64,000 nucleotides of DNA from Stenotrophomonas rhizophila. Its GTDB lineage: Bacteria > Pseudomonadota > Gammaproteobacteria > Xanthomonadales > Xanthomonadaceae. Position 1 is the stretch's first letter. Each line of letters begins with the position of its first letter. The DNA lies in contig NZ_CP016294.1 of NCBI RefSeq assembly GCF_001704155.1, positions 3,593,501 through 3,657,500 on the forward strand, given 5' to 3'. Below are positions 43,567 to 52,720 of the stretch, in pieces. The notes beneath the pieces were generated by a model. The model worked only from the letters and a program-made list of their open reading frames with translations, did not search any database and had not been told where the DNA came from. A program made the translations under genes and the position numbers.

Positions 43567-46548
43567 CTAGAAGTCGAAACGCAGCCCGATGTTGCCCTCG
43601 ATCACCTTGCGCTCCTTCTGCCGGCTGCTTTCCAGGTCGCGGGTGTAGTCGGCGACCGCGAACGCGCTGACGTTGGCATTGAAGCGCGCCACCACGCCGA
43701 ACCCGACCTCCAGCGCGCGTGAATCCTGCCGGTTGATGATGGGGTTGGTATCGAAGTCGATGCGGTCTTCCCCATCGAGCGTCTGCCAGTAGTTGAGCTT
43801 GAAGTACGGTTGCCAGCCGTTGCCGGCGATCTCGTAGTCCGCAGCCAGGCGTACGCCGGCGCGCCCGGTCCAGGCGTTGTCGGCGTTGAAGCGAAGCTGC
43901 GCGATGCGGTCGGCGGCATCGTCCACCGAGGTGCGCTGCCAGATCACCTGCAGTTGCGGCTCCAGCCACCAGGCCGACTGGCCGAAGCGCAACAAAGGCT
44001 TGCCCACTTCCACCGATGCGGTGGTGCCATCGCCGTCCACGTCGATGCCGATGCCGCGTGCGGAGGTCGCCTCGCCGTCGTAGCGGCTCTGCATCACCAC
44101 CACGTCGAGGTAGCCGCCGGCGCTGCCGGCACGTGTCCAGTACAGGCCCACGTGCTTGTCGTCCAGGCGGGTGCGCCCCACCGCGACATTTTCCCAGCCG
44201 ATCGCAAAGCCGTTGACGTTGCCCTGCGCGCGGGTACGGCCGACGAACACGCCGAACTGGTCGCGGTGCGCATCGCCTGCGTTCGCATACAGGTCCAGAC
44301 CTGCCTGTACCCCCTGGATGTCGCCATCGAATCCGGGCTGGGCATCGCCCTCCCAGTACTGCTCGTGGCTCTGCCCGACCAGGCGCGCCCATGCGGCCCG
44401 CACGCCGCCCTGGCCGGCGAGGATGCGCTGCTCACCCTGGCGCTCGTGGAAGGTACCCAGGCTGGCCAGGCTGGTTTCGCGCAGCAGGGGCGGCACCACC
44501 GAGTAGAGGCCGGTTTCCAGCCGGTACAACGGCACGATGGCCTCTTCCGATGGACGCGCGTCAGGCGTGGGCGGCTCCGCCAACGGCCCGGGAACGGCGG
44601 CCACTTCGGTCGGCACCGGCGGCGGCACGTCGTCCTGCGGCGGCGCGGCTGGCGGTGGTGGGGCCGGCTCCGGCGGCGGCGCGGGCTCGGCGGCGACCGG
44701 GTCCGGGTTTTCCGGGACGTCCGGTGAGGGGGGCGGCGGCAGCGCAGGCGGCGGCGTCCCCAACGCCTCCGGCGGCGGTGGCTCAGGTGTCACCGAGCCC
44801 AGACCGATGGGCGGTGGGGCCGGCGCGGCGACCACACCGTTGACTACGGTCGAACGCAGATACCAGTTCTCGCTGCTCCCTGCGCTGACGCCACCCTTGA
44901 ACAGGAAATACTCGTACGCACCGGCGGCAACCGGTGCATACAGCGCGAACGCGCCCGGGCTGGTGCTGGCACCGTTGATCGCCTGCACCACGAGGATGCC
45001 GTCGGCCACGGTTTCGGCACCGGCACCGCCCGCGTTGAGGATGCCCACCCCCGTGGTCCCGCTGGCCACGCCATTGGAGATCACCAGCCGGTCCGATGCG
45101 GCGGCGTCGGCACCCAGCACGGTGTCCAGGTACAGCGCACCGCCATTGCCGGTGTAATTGCCGGCGATGGTGAACGCATCGCCGGCGCCGCCACCGCCGT
45201 TGGTCAGGTCGATGCGGCCGGCATTGGTGACGTTGACCGGCAGTGCTGCGTTGAAGGCGACAATGCTGGCGTTGACGCCCCCGCCGAACAGCGTGCTGGT
45301 CGCGTCCACGTCGAGCGCGCCGGTACCGCTTCCGGTATCGCCCAGGCGCAGGTCGCCGTCGAAGGTCAGCTGGCTGTCATTGGCCAGCGTCATCGATTCC
45401 CAGCCGGTGAAGCGGGCCACGCCATCGGTCTTGACGTTGTCCATGTTGAGCGTGTCAGTGCCCAGGCCGCCGTCAAAGCCCGGCAGCGCGCCAAGGTAAG
45501 AGACGTTGAGGTCGGCCAGCGTGGCGGTGTCGTTGCCTTCCCCGAAATCGACCAGGCCGTGCACCACGCCGCCACCACGCCAGTCGAAGCGGTCGTCGCC
45601 AAAGCTGAGGCGGATCTCGCCGCGCACGGTGCCGCCGGTGATGGTGACCGAATCATTGCCGCCGCTGACGCTGATGTTGCCGCCGATGTATCCATCGGAG
45701 AGCACGATCGTGTCGTTGCCGAAGCCGGTAACCAGGTTGCCGTCGATGGTGCCACCGGACATCAGGAAGGTGTTGTCTTCCAGCTTCATGTTGACCCGGC
45801 CGATGCGGCCGCCGGTCATTTCGCCGTAATCGCCATCATCGAACGCGCCGACGATGCGCCCGTCGGTCATGCGGAAACGGTCAAGGCCATCGCCCTGCAG
45901 CAGTGCGCCGATGCTGCCGCCGGTCATCAGGAAGGTATCGATGCCCGAGCCCTGCTGCACGGTGCCGGACACGGTGCCGCCCGAGACCTCCAGGCTGTCC
46001 GCGTCGGCGCCCTGGTCGATGCTGCCGACGGTGCCGCCACTGAGGGTGATGGCATCGTTGCCCGCGCCCTGCAGGACGCTGCTGCTGATGCTGCCGCCAA
46101 GCATGTCCAGGCGGTCGGCGCCGGCGCCAAAGATGATGCCGGCGGTGCTGCCGCTGATGACGCCGCGGTTCACCACCGTGGTCGCCGCGTTGGTGAGGAT
46201 TCCCACGCCACTGGCGCTGGTGATGCTGCCACTGTTGTCGATGCGGTGACCGCTGCCGCCGTCCAGCGCGATCGCAGCACCACTGGCGATGCCGAGCTGG
46301 GCGCCGGCCTGCACGTTGACGGTGACATTGCTCGAGCCCGGCACGCTGGCAATGGGCGTGGTCTGCGGACTCGGTGCCGCTGCCGTGCAGGTAACGGTCT
46401 GTCCGGTCGTGGGTGAGGTGCTGTCGCACCCGGCCCAGGCCGGCGCGGTGGTGGTGGCGAGGAGGAGGCCGCCGCAGGCCACGCGCAGGCTGCGCGCGAT
46501 GCCTGCCGCCAGACGGGAACGTGGCGGAGTCGCATTCATGGGACGCAT
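43567..46548 (-). CDS. Autotransporter with glycine/aspartate-rich repeat passenger
   Basis: Type V autotransporter of 993 residues. Signal peptide ends at PAWAG (about residue 40). The passenger (about 45-600) is a long beta-helix of short repeats such as GGSISSSVLQGAGNDAITLSG-type units, with many G-N-D/G-D-D turns. Residues about 640-740 are a proline/alanine-rich spacer with many P-P-P-E/P blocks, and the last about 280 residues are the translocation barrel, ending NIGLRFDF. The start at 46548 is supported by aaggaacggtca just upstream. It probably displays the repeat domain at the cell surface; function (adhesion, other) unknown. Confidence 0.9.
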   Translation of the reverse strand: MRPMNATPPRSRLAAGIARSLRVACGGLLLATTTAPAWAGCDSTSPTTGQTVTCTAAAPSPQTTPIASVPGSSNVTVNVQAGAQLGIASGAAIALDGGSGHRIDNSGSITSASGVGILTNAATTVVNRGVISGSTAGIIFGAGADRLDMLGGSISSSVLQGAGNDAITLSGGTVGSIDQGADADSLEVSGGTVSGTVQQGSGIDTFLMTGGSIGALLQGDGLDRFRMTDGRIVGAFDDGDYGEMTGGRIGRVNMKLEDNTFLMSGGTIDGNLVTGFGNDTIVLSDGYIGGNISVSGGNDSVTITGGTVRGEIRLSFGDDRFDWRGGGVVHGLVDFGEGNDTATLADLNVSYLGALPGFDGGLGTDTLNMDNVKTDGVARFTGWESMTLANDSQLTFDGDLRLGDTGSGTGALDVDATSTLFGGGVNASIVAFNAALPVNVTNAGRIDLTNGGGGAGDAFTIAGNYTGNGGALYLDTVLGADAAASDRLVISNGVASGTTGVGILNAGGAGAETVADGILVVQAINGASTSPGAFALYAPVAAGAYEYFLFKGGVSAGSSENWYLRSTVVNGVVAAPAPPPIGLGSVTPEPPPPEALGTPPPALPPPPSPDVPENPDPVAAEPAPPPEPAPPPPAAPPQDDVPPPVPTEVAAVPGPLAEPPTPDARPSEEAIVPLYRLETGLYSVVPPLLRETSLASLGTFHERQGEQRILAGQGGVRAAWARLVGQSHEQYWEGDAQPGFDGDIQGVQAGLDLYANAGDAHRDQFGVFVGRTRAQGNVNGFAIGWENVAVGRTRLDDKHVGLYWTRAGSAGGYLDVVVMQSRYDGEATSARGIGIDVDGDGTTASVEVGKPLLRFGQSAWWLEPQLQVIWQRTSVDDAADRIAQLRFNADNAWTGRAGVRLAADYEIAGNGWQPYFKLNYWQTLDGEDRIDFDTNPIINRQDSRALEVGFGVVARFNANVSAFAVADYTRDLESSRQKERKVIEGNIGLRFDF

Positions 46549-46700
46549 TGACCGTTCCTTTTCCAAAGAAGGGAATTACGGTTTGCCGATGCGTCCCCCG
46601 TAACCTTACGCAGGCCGGCGAAGGTACTTTTACTGTCCGGATGTGAGGCGGAGGTAAAATTTGGGCGGTTTCTGGATATTCACCGAAACGGCCCGCGCAT

Positions 46701-47768
46701 TCATATTTTCAGGTACACCCTGCGGCGGTCCAGCACCCACGCGACGACCCACCAGAACAGCACGAACCCCACGGCACAAAGGAGCGACGCCAACGCGGGC
46801 ATGCCCGGCAGCGCGCGGGCCAGCGCCGTGTAGTACGCGGCCCATGCGCCGCTGGCGATCAGCACCAGCGCCATCACCGACGAACCCAGGTAGGCCGCAA
46901 TCGCGTTGACCCCGAATCGGCGGCCCAGTGCCGGCCAGTGCCAGCGGTCGACCAGCAGGTGGGCCAGCAGCAGCGCGACGATCGACAGGCCGCCGGTCCA
47001 CAGCACGTAGCTGGGCGTCCACAGGTTCTTGTTGAAGGGCAGCACCGGCGCCAGCAGCAGGCCGCCGCCGAGCAGCACCAGCCCCAGGCCGCCCAGCGCC
47101 CCCACGTTGCCGGCTCGCAGCCAGCGGCCGGCGATCAGGCCCAGAAGCGTGGTGGCGAGAGCGCCGGCCGTGCTGAGCAGGCCTTCAGGGTCGTGGCCCA
47201 GCCGGGTCACCGCGTCGTACTTGTAGAGGAACGGGGCAAACAGGGCAGTGTCCACCCGGCTGACCGGGTTCAGCCACGGCGCCAGCGTATCGGCGCCCAG
47301 CAGCAACGCCGCGTAGCCCAGCAGCAGGCCGGCCAGCACTGCCCACTGCGTGCGCGCGCGGGTGTGGATCGCCAGCAGGCCGACCACCGCCACGCACACG
47401 GCAATGCGCTGCAGCACGCCCCACAGCCGGTACGCCGGCAGCTCGAACAGCCACCATGCCAGCACGTGCAGCAGCGCACCGGCGAGCAGGATGCGCAGCG
47501 CACGCTGCAGCAGCGTGCGGGCCAGCGCCGGCCGCAACGTGGGATCCGCCGCGCGCGGTGCGAGGCTGTAGGCCAGCGACACCCCGGCAATGAACAGGAA
47601 CAGCGGGAAAATCAGATCCGTGGGGGTAAAGCCGTGCCAGTCCGCATGCAGCAGCGGTGCGAACACATGGCTCCAGTCGCCGGGGTTGTTGACCAGCAGC
47701 ATCGCAGCCACGGTCAGCCCGCGCAGGGCATCGATCGAGCCCATGCGCGAAGAGGAAGGCGTGCTCAT
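46701..47768 (-). CDS. nagX: NagX-like membrane protein (DUF5009/heparan-acetyltransferase-like)
   Basis: Inner-membrane protein of 355 residues with about ten hydrophobic segments. It starts RMGSIDALRGLTVAAMLLVNNPG, the signature of the NagX/heparan-alpha-glucosaminide N-acetyltransferase-like group, with PTDLIFPLFLFIAGVS following. NagX is usually found with chitin/N-acetylglucosamine genes and has been proposed to act in GlcNAc or chito-oligosaccharide uptake. Here it is the last gene of the nagP-nagR-nagB-nagA-nagX operon, overlapping nagA by 4 bp. Confidence 0.88.
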   Translation of the reverse strand: MSTPSSSRMGSIDALRGLTVAAMLLVNNPGDWSHVFAPLLHADWHGFTPTDLIFPLFLFIAGVSLAYSLAPRAADPTLRPALARTLLQRALRILLAGALLHVLAWWLFELPAYRLWGVLQRIAVCVAVVGLLAIHTRARTQWAVLAGLLLGYAALLLGADTLAPWLNPVSRVDTALFAPFLYKYDAVTRLGHDPEGLLSTAGALATTLLGLIAGRWLRAGNVGALGGLGLVLLGGGLLLAPVLPFNKNLWTPSYVLWTGGLSIVALLLAHLLVDRWHWPALGRRFGVNAIAAYLGSSVMALVLIASGAWAAYYTALARALPGMPALASLLCAVGFVLFWWVVAWVLDRRRVYLKI

Positions 47769-48913
47769 GCGTCCTCGCGCTCGCCGGCGATCCAGGTCGC
47801 GCGCACCTGCAGCGCGTCGTCGAGCAGCACCAGGTCGGCCTGGTAGCCCTCGGCGATCTCGCCGAGGCGATCATCCACGTTGAGGAACTGCGCCGGGTAG
47901 CGCGAGGCCATCCGCGCGGCCTCCTCCAGCGACAGGTCCAGCAGGTTCACTGCATTGCGCACGGCGGTGGCCATGTCCAGCGCCGAACCGGCCAGCGAAC
48001 CGGCGGCATTGCGCACCACGCCATCCACGGCGGTGATCACTTCGCCATAGAGTTCGTAGCTGGGGCTGTCGGCACCCACCGGCGGCATCGCATCGGTGAC
48101 CAGCATGACCTTGCCCTGGGGCTTGGTTGCCAGCGCCACGCGCAGGCTGGCCGGGTGTACGTGCACGCCGTCGGCGATGATGCCCACCCAGCTGCCGCGA
48201 TCTTCCAGCGCCGCACCGACCGCACCGGGCTCACGCCCGGTCAGTGGCGACATCGCGTTGTACAGGTGGGTGAAGCCGCGGATGCCCGCCTCCAGCCCCG
48301 CGCGTGCTTCCTCATATGTTGCAGCGGTGTGCCCGGCGGCGACGATCACCCCGCGTTCGACCAGCGCGCGGATGCTGTCCAGCGGCACCCGTTCCGGGGC
48401 CAGGGTGAGCAGGGTCACGCCGTTCTCGAGCGAGGCCGCCATCGCGATCTCATCGGCATCGGGCACGCGGAACTTGTTCGCATCATGGGTGCCCTTGCGG
48501 GCCGGCGCGATGTACGGGCCTTCCAGGTGGATGCCGATCACCCCGGGCACGCCATCGGCAATCGCCTGGCGGGTCGCGTCGATCGCCGTGCGCATCACCT
48601 GCACGTCGTCGCTGATCAGCGTCGGCAGCAGCGCGGTGGTGCCAAACCTGCGGTGCGCGGCGGCCAGCGTGCGCAGGCTCTCCACGTCGGGCGTGTTGTT
48701 GAACAGCACGCCACCACCGCCGTTGACCTGCGCATCAATGAACCCGGGCAGCAGCCAGCCACCGCCCAGATCCACCTGCTCGGCCGCACTGCCCAGCTGC
48801 GGGGCGGCATCGGACACCAGCGCAGTAATGCGTCCGGCCTCGATCACCAGCGCGAGATCATCACGGAAGCCGTCGGCGGTGAGGATGCGGGCGTTGCGCA
48901 GGACGGTCTTCAT
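47765..48913 (-). CDS. nagA: N-acetylglucosamine-6-phosphate deacetylase
   Basis: Amidohydrolase of 382 residues that deacetylates GlcNAc-6-phosphate to GlcN-6-phosphate. Key segments: GFIDAQVNGGGGVLFN, HLEGPYIAPARKGTHD (metal Glu), AAGHTAATYEEA (His), FTHLYNAMSPLTGREPG and the catalytic Asp in LVTDAMPPVG. It overlaps nagX downstream and shares one base with the nagB-type gene upstream, so it is tightly coupled. Confidence 0.95.
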   Translation of the reverse strand: MKTVLRNARILTADGFRDDLALVIEAGRITALVSDAAPQLGSAAEQVDLGGGWLLPGFIDAQVNGGGGVLFNNTPDVESLRTLAAAHRRFGTTALLPTLISDDVQVMRTAIDATRQAIADGVPGVIGIHLEGPYIAPARKGTHDANKFRVPDADEIAMAASLENGVTLLTLAPERVPLDSIRALVERGVIVAAGHTAATYEEARAGLEAGIRGFTHLYNAMSPLTGREPGAVGAALEDRGSWVGIIADGVHVHPASLRVALATKPQGKVMLVTDAMPPVGADSPSYELYGEVITAVDGVVRNAAGSLAGSALDMATAVRNAVNLLDLSLEEAARMASRYPAQFLNVDDRLGEIAEGYQADLVLLDDALQVRATWIAGEREDA

Positions 48914-49941
48914 CAGACGGTCTCCGTGACCTTGTTCAGATGCGGCGGCAGGTCCGGGTTGTGACCGCGGCGCAGCGCCAGTGCGTTGATGGCCTTGTAG
49001 AACGCCTGCACGGTGAGCAGCGGCGCGCAGGCCGGATGCGGCGCCTGCGGCAGCGGCAGGTCGCCATCCGGGGCAGCCAGCCAGACCTGCGCGTCGCGCG
49101 CGGCGAACTCGGCGGCCACCGCGCGGGTGCCTGCACCGGTTTCATCCGGCTGGGCGAAGGCCAGCACCGGGAAGCCCGGGCCCACCAACGCCATCGGCCC
49201 GTGCTTGACCTCGGCCGAGCTGTAGGCTTCGGCGTGCAGGCCGCAGGTTTCCTTGAATTTCAGCGCCGCCTCCTGCGCCGCGCCCAGGCCCAGGCCACGG
49301 CCGACCACGAACAGGTTGTGCGCCGGCACCAGGCCGTCGGTCAGTGCGGACCAGTCGCTGTTCCAGGCCTGGCGCAGTGCGTCGGGCAAGGTGCGCAGCG
49401 AGGCGATCAGCCCGGCATCCTGGCTCCAGTACGCCACCAGCTGCAGGATCGCCGACAGCGAGGCGAGGTAGCTTTTGGTGGCTGCCACGCTGCGTTCGGC
49501 GCCCGCGCCCAGTGGAATCACGGTTTCGGCCAGCTGCGCCAGCGGCGAATCTTCCACGTTGACCAGTGCCACCACGCGCGCACCGGCCGCGCGCGCGGCC
49601 TCGGCGTTGCGCAGCAGGTCCGGGCTCTTGCCCGACTGCGAAATGACGATGTACAGCGCGCCGCGTAGCTGCAGCGGGGATTCGTACACCGACCCCACCG
49701 ACGGCGAGGCCGAGGCCGTCACCAGGCCCAGCTTGGTTTCCAGCAGGTACTTGGCGTACGTGGCGGCGTGGTCGGAACTGCCGCGTGCGCAGGTCACCAC
49801 GAACGGCGGCGGCGCCGCGCGCAGGGTCGCGGCCAGCGTCTGCACCGTCGCTTCGTTGCGCGCGAACTGCGCGGCGATCACGTCGGCCGCTTCGGCGGCT
49901 TCGCGGAACATCAGGGTGTCGTGCGGGGCTGGCAGGGACAT
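48913..49941 (-). CDS. SIS-domain glucosamine-6-phosphate deaminase (NagB-II type)
   Basis: Protein of 342 residues with two SIS sugar-isomerase domains. Recognisable parts: VVTCARGSSDHAATYAKYLL, SQSGKSPDLLRNAEAARAAG, and the second half SAEVKHGPMALVGPG. It has no glutaminase domain, so it is the NagB-II deaminase type rather than GlmS, converting GlcN-6-phosphate to fructose-6-phosphate and ammonia. The start at 49941 follows directly from the family N-terminus. Lies 7 bp after the LacI-type regulator. Confidence 0.92.
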   Translation of the reverse strand: MSLPAPHDTLMFREAAEAADVIAAQFARNEATVQTLAATLRAAPPPFVVTCARGSSDHAATYAKYLLETKLGLVTASASPSVGSVYESPLQLRGALYIVISQSGKSPDLLRNAEAARAAGARVVALVNVEDSPLAQLAETVIPLGAGAERSVAATKSYLASLSAILQLVAYWSQDAGLIASLRTLPDALRQAWNSDWSALTDGLVPAHNLFVVGRGLGLGAAQEAALKFKETCGLHAEAYSSAEVKHGPMALVGPGFPVLAFAQPDETGAGTRAVAAEFAARDAQVWLAAPDGDLPLPQAPHPACAPLLTVQAFYKAINALALRRGHNPDLPPHLNKVTETV

Positions 49942-49948
49942 GCGGGAC

Positions 49949-51016
49949 TCAGGTGGTTTCAGGGGTGGGGGGCCGCGTGCCGACCGGCCGCATCGGCGCG
50001 GTCGAACCGCGCACGACCAGCTGCGGTACGAAGCCCTGGTTCTGCAGCTGCAGCGGCGCATCGTCATACGCATCGCTGCGCAACTGCGCGATCAGCAGGC
50101 GCGCGGCATGCCGCGCGATGTCTTCGGTGGCCTGCTTGGCGGTGGTCAGCGGCGGCCACGACTGGCGCGAGAACGGGCTGTCCTCGAAGCCGGCGATGGA
50201 CAGGTCGTAGGGCACGTTCATGCCGGCCGACTTGGCTGCGGCGAGCACGCCGGCAGCGATTTCATCGTTGGAACCGAAGATCGCGGTGGGCGGCTCGCGC
50301 AGCGCCAGCAGGCGGCGCGCGCCCCGGAAACCGTCGTCGAAGGTGTAGTCGCCCTGCACCACCAGGTGCTTGTCCACGGTCATGCCGTAGTCGCGCAGCG
50401 CGGCTTCGTAACCGGCATGGCGTTCGCCGCTGGAACGGTGCGAGGAGCCACCCCAGAGGAAACCAATGCGCTGGTGGCCGAGCTGGATGAGGTGTTCGGT
50501 GATTTCGTAGGCGGCCTCGCGGTCGTCCACGAACACGCACGCGCCATCCTGCGGGTCGGCGGTGGCGGCGATGATGCGGACCAGCTTGATGCCGCGCGCG
50601 GTCAGCGCGGCGACCAGGTCACGGCGTTCAGACATCGGCGCGGTCAGCACCAGCCCGGCCAGCCGCGAACGCTGCACCCAGTCGGCAAGCTCTTCGGCCA
50701 GCATCGGCGAACTGGAATCGCAGGGGTGGATCTGCAGCCCGAAGCCGGTCTCGCGGCACGCGGCCAGCACGCCGTTCTGCACACCGATGATGTGGTAAGG
50801 GTTGGGGTTGTCGTAGACCAGCCCGATCACCAGCGTGGTGCCGGTGCGCAGGTTGCGTGCGGCGGGATCGGGCTCGTAATCGAGTTCGGCGATGGCGCGC
50901 AGCACGCGCGCGCGCGTGGCCTGCATGACCGACGGTTCGTTGTTGATGACCCGCGAAACGGTCTTCAACGACACCTTGGCCCGTTCGGCGACATCCTTGA
51001 TGGTCGCTCTACGCAT
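49949..51016 (-). CDS. nagR: LacI family regulator of the N-acetylglucosamine island
   Basis: LacI-type repressor of 355 residues. Helix-turn-helix RRATIKDVAERAKVSLKTVS and hinge region at the N-terminus, then a periplasmic-binding-type effector domain. Start at 51016 is chosen because of aggaaaag upstream and because MRRATIKD is the usual LacI opening. It is embedded in the nag operon between transporter and deaminase genes. It most likely senses a GlcNAc metabolite and binds the CG-centred palindromes in the 52352-52720 gap. The gene symbol is given by context. Confidence 0.85.
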   Translation of the reverse strand: MRRATIKDVAERAKVSLKTVSRVINNEPSVMQATRARVLRAIAELDYEPDPAARNLRTGTTLVIGLVYDNPNPYHIIGVQNGVLAACRETGFGLQIHPCDSSSPMLAEELADWVQRSRLAGLVLTAPMSERRDLVAALTARGIKLVRIIAATADPQDGACVFVDDREAAYEITEHLIQLGHQRIGFLWGGSSHRSSGERHAGYEAALRDYGMTVDKHLVVQGDYTFDDGFRGARRLLALREPPTAIFGSNDEIAAGVLAAAKSAGMNVPYDLSIAGFEDSPFSRQSWPPLTTAKQATEDIARHAARLLIAQLRSDAYDDAPLQLQNQGFVPQLVVRGSTAPMRPVGTRPPTPETT

Positions 51017-51058
51017 GCTCTTTTCCTGGCTCACCGGTTGGGCGTCCATGATCGCCGA

Positions 51059-52351
51059 TCACTGCCCGTCGCGGGGCAGCCCGACCCGGTGGCCGCGCAG
51101 GGAGTAGAACAGGATGTACAGGTAGCACGGCACCATCAGGCCCGCGAACACCCACTGGAAGTCGAAATGCTGCTTCAGCACGGCGAACGCCTGCGGGATG
51201 ATCGCGCCACCGGCGATGGCCATCACCAGCAGCGCCGAGCCGGTTTCGGTGAAGCGGCCCAGGCCCCGGATCGCCAGCGGGAAGATCGCCGGCCACATCA
51301 TGGCGTTGGCAAAGCCCAGCGCGGCCACGAAGCCCACCGACACATAGCCATGGGTGAACAGCGCACCGATGCAGAACAGCACGCCCAGGCTGGCCGAGAT
51401 GCTCAGGTAACGCTGCTGCGAGACCAGGTGCGGGATCAGCGCGAGGCCGGCCAGGTAGCCCACCAGCATGGCGAACAGGGTGATGGAGGTGAACAGCTTG
51501 GTCTGGTCCAGTGGCAGGCCGAACCCGTGCCCGTAGGTGCCGATGGCATCACCGGCCATCACTTCCACGCCCACGTACACGAACAGGCACAGCACGCCCA
51601 GCCACAGGTGCGGGAACTGGAAGATGCTGCTGCGTTCGGCCAGGCCGGGCGCGCGCGCCGGGGTGGCGTTGGCTTCGGCGGTCTTGATTTCCGGCAGCGG
51701 CGAGAACAGCACGCCCACCGCCAGCACCACCAGCAGGCCGGCCATGGCCATGTACGGCATCTGGATCTTGGCCGCGAAGGTATCCAGCAGCGCGTTGCGG
51801 GTCACCGGGTCGGCGCTGGCCACCTGCTCGGACAGGTCACCGATGCCGTGCAGCACCAGGGTACCGATCAGGAACGGGGCGATCATGCCGGCGATCTTGT
51901 TGCAGATGCCCATCAGCGCGATGCGGCGCGCGGCGGTTTCGATCGGGCCCAGGATGCTGATGTACGGGTTCACCGCCGTCTGCAGCAGGGCCAGGCCGCT
52001 GCCGATGATGAACAGGCCGCTGAGCGCACCGGGATACCAGCGCTGCTGCGCGAAGTGCGCGAACACCACCGCACCGGCGGCCATCACCAGCAGGCTCAGG
52101 CTCAGGCCCTTCTTCATGCCGGTGCGCTTGAGGATCCAGGAGGCCGGCAGCGCCAGGAAGAAGTAGGACAGGTAGAACACCATCAGCACCAGGAAGGCGC
52201 CGACCTCGTCCAGTTCAAAGGCCAGTTTGACGAAGGTGATCAGCGGGCCATTGAGCCAGGTGAAGAAACCGATCAGGAAGAACAGCACGCCGATGATGAG
52301 GATCGAAGTGGCCACGCTCGAACGCGCGGTAGCAGCAGGCACGGCAGACAT
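51059..52351 (-). CDS. nagP: Sugar MFS transporter (N-acetylglucosamine permease)
   Basis: FucP/GluP-type sugar:H+ symporter of 430 residues with 12 membrane helices. Segments GVLFFLIGFFTWLNGPLITF and the helix SGLALLQTAVNPYISILGP are signatures of this family. In Xanthomonadaceae and Shewanella this permease serves GlcNAc uptake when located with nag genes, as here. First gene of the minus-strand operon, with candidate LacI operators upstream. Confidence 0.9.
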   Translation of the reverse strand: MSAVPAATARSSVATSILIIGVLFFLIGFFTWLNGPLITFVKLAFELDEVGAFLVLMVFYLSYFFLALPASWILKRTGMKKGLSLSLLVMAAGAVVFAHFAQQRWYPGALSGLFIIGSGLALLQTAVNPYISILGPIETAARRIALMGICNKIAGMIAPFLIGTLVLHGIGDLSEQVASADPVTRNALLDTFAAKIQMPYMAMAGLLVVLAVGVLFSPLPEIKTAEANATPARAPGLAERSSIFQFPHLWLGVLCLFVYVGVEVMAGDAIGTYGHGFGLPLDQTKLFTSITLFAMLVGYLAGLALIPHLVSQQRYLSISASLGVLFCIGALFTHGYVSVGFVAALGFANAMMWPAIFPLAIRGLGRFTETGSALLVMAIAGGAIIPQAFAVLKQHFDFQWVFAGLMVPCYLYILFYSLRGHRVGLPRDGQ

Positions 52352-52403
52352 CTGGAGGGCTCCTGCATCGACGGCACGCGGGCGGCGTCGGAAGAGTGGC
52401 TGG

Positions 52404-52418
52404 GAACAACGTTGTCAC
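52404..52418. promoter_or_regulatory. LacI-type operator near nagP
   Basis: Contains the perfect 10-bp palindrome acaacgttgt (52406-52415) with a central CG, about 55 bp upstream of the nagP start. The ACAnCGTTGTCA core recurs at 52639. The whole 52352-52720 gap (369 bp, no gene) appears to be regulatory. Confidence 0.6.
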
Positions 52419-52577
52419 ATTTATTCGATGGGCCACCCGGCTTTGTCAACAATTGGTTTCCGCGCAGATCGGGGAAAACCGCATGCTGCAGCTGCACAGA
52501 AACCCCGCAACGCCCCGCTGCGCCTTCACACAGCCCCTGATTGCAACGGCTTTACGAAATCTTGACGGGAGTGGACT

Positions 52578-52589
52578 GAAAACGTTTTC
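52578..52589. promoter_or_regulatory. GAAAACGTTTTC palindrome in the nag divergent promoter
   Basis: A perfect 12-bp palindrome with a central CG, of LacI-family operator type, between the two other CG-centred sites. Confidence 0.45.
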
Positions 52590-52638
52590 TTGTGACGCAG
52601 GTCGCTGCGCCGCAGCATCGAAAGTGTGAGGTTGTCGT

Positions 52639-52652
52639 TGACATCGTTGTCA
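52639..52652. promoter_or_regulatory. LacI-type operator near the kinase gene
   Basis: tgacatcgttgtca: near-perfect inverted repeat (TGACA.CG.TGTCA) 69 bp upstream of the kinase start. It agrees with the NagR-type consensus I recall for related bacteria. Confidence 0.6.
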
Positions 52653-52720
52653 GAACGATTACAGACTCCGCTCAATCGCCGGGGTCCAGACCTGGCCGTA
52701 CGTATCCCAAGGGAGCCCGT

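Noticed and set aside
42677-44392. A 571-codon frame whose end supplies MSKRAGA
   Set aside because: Only the last eight codons, with their own ATG and ribosome site, are retained; the rest is antisense to iclR and the autotransporter.
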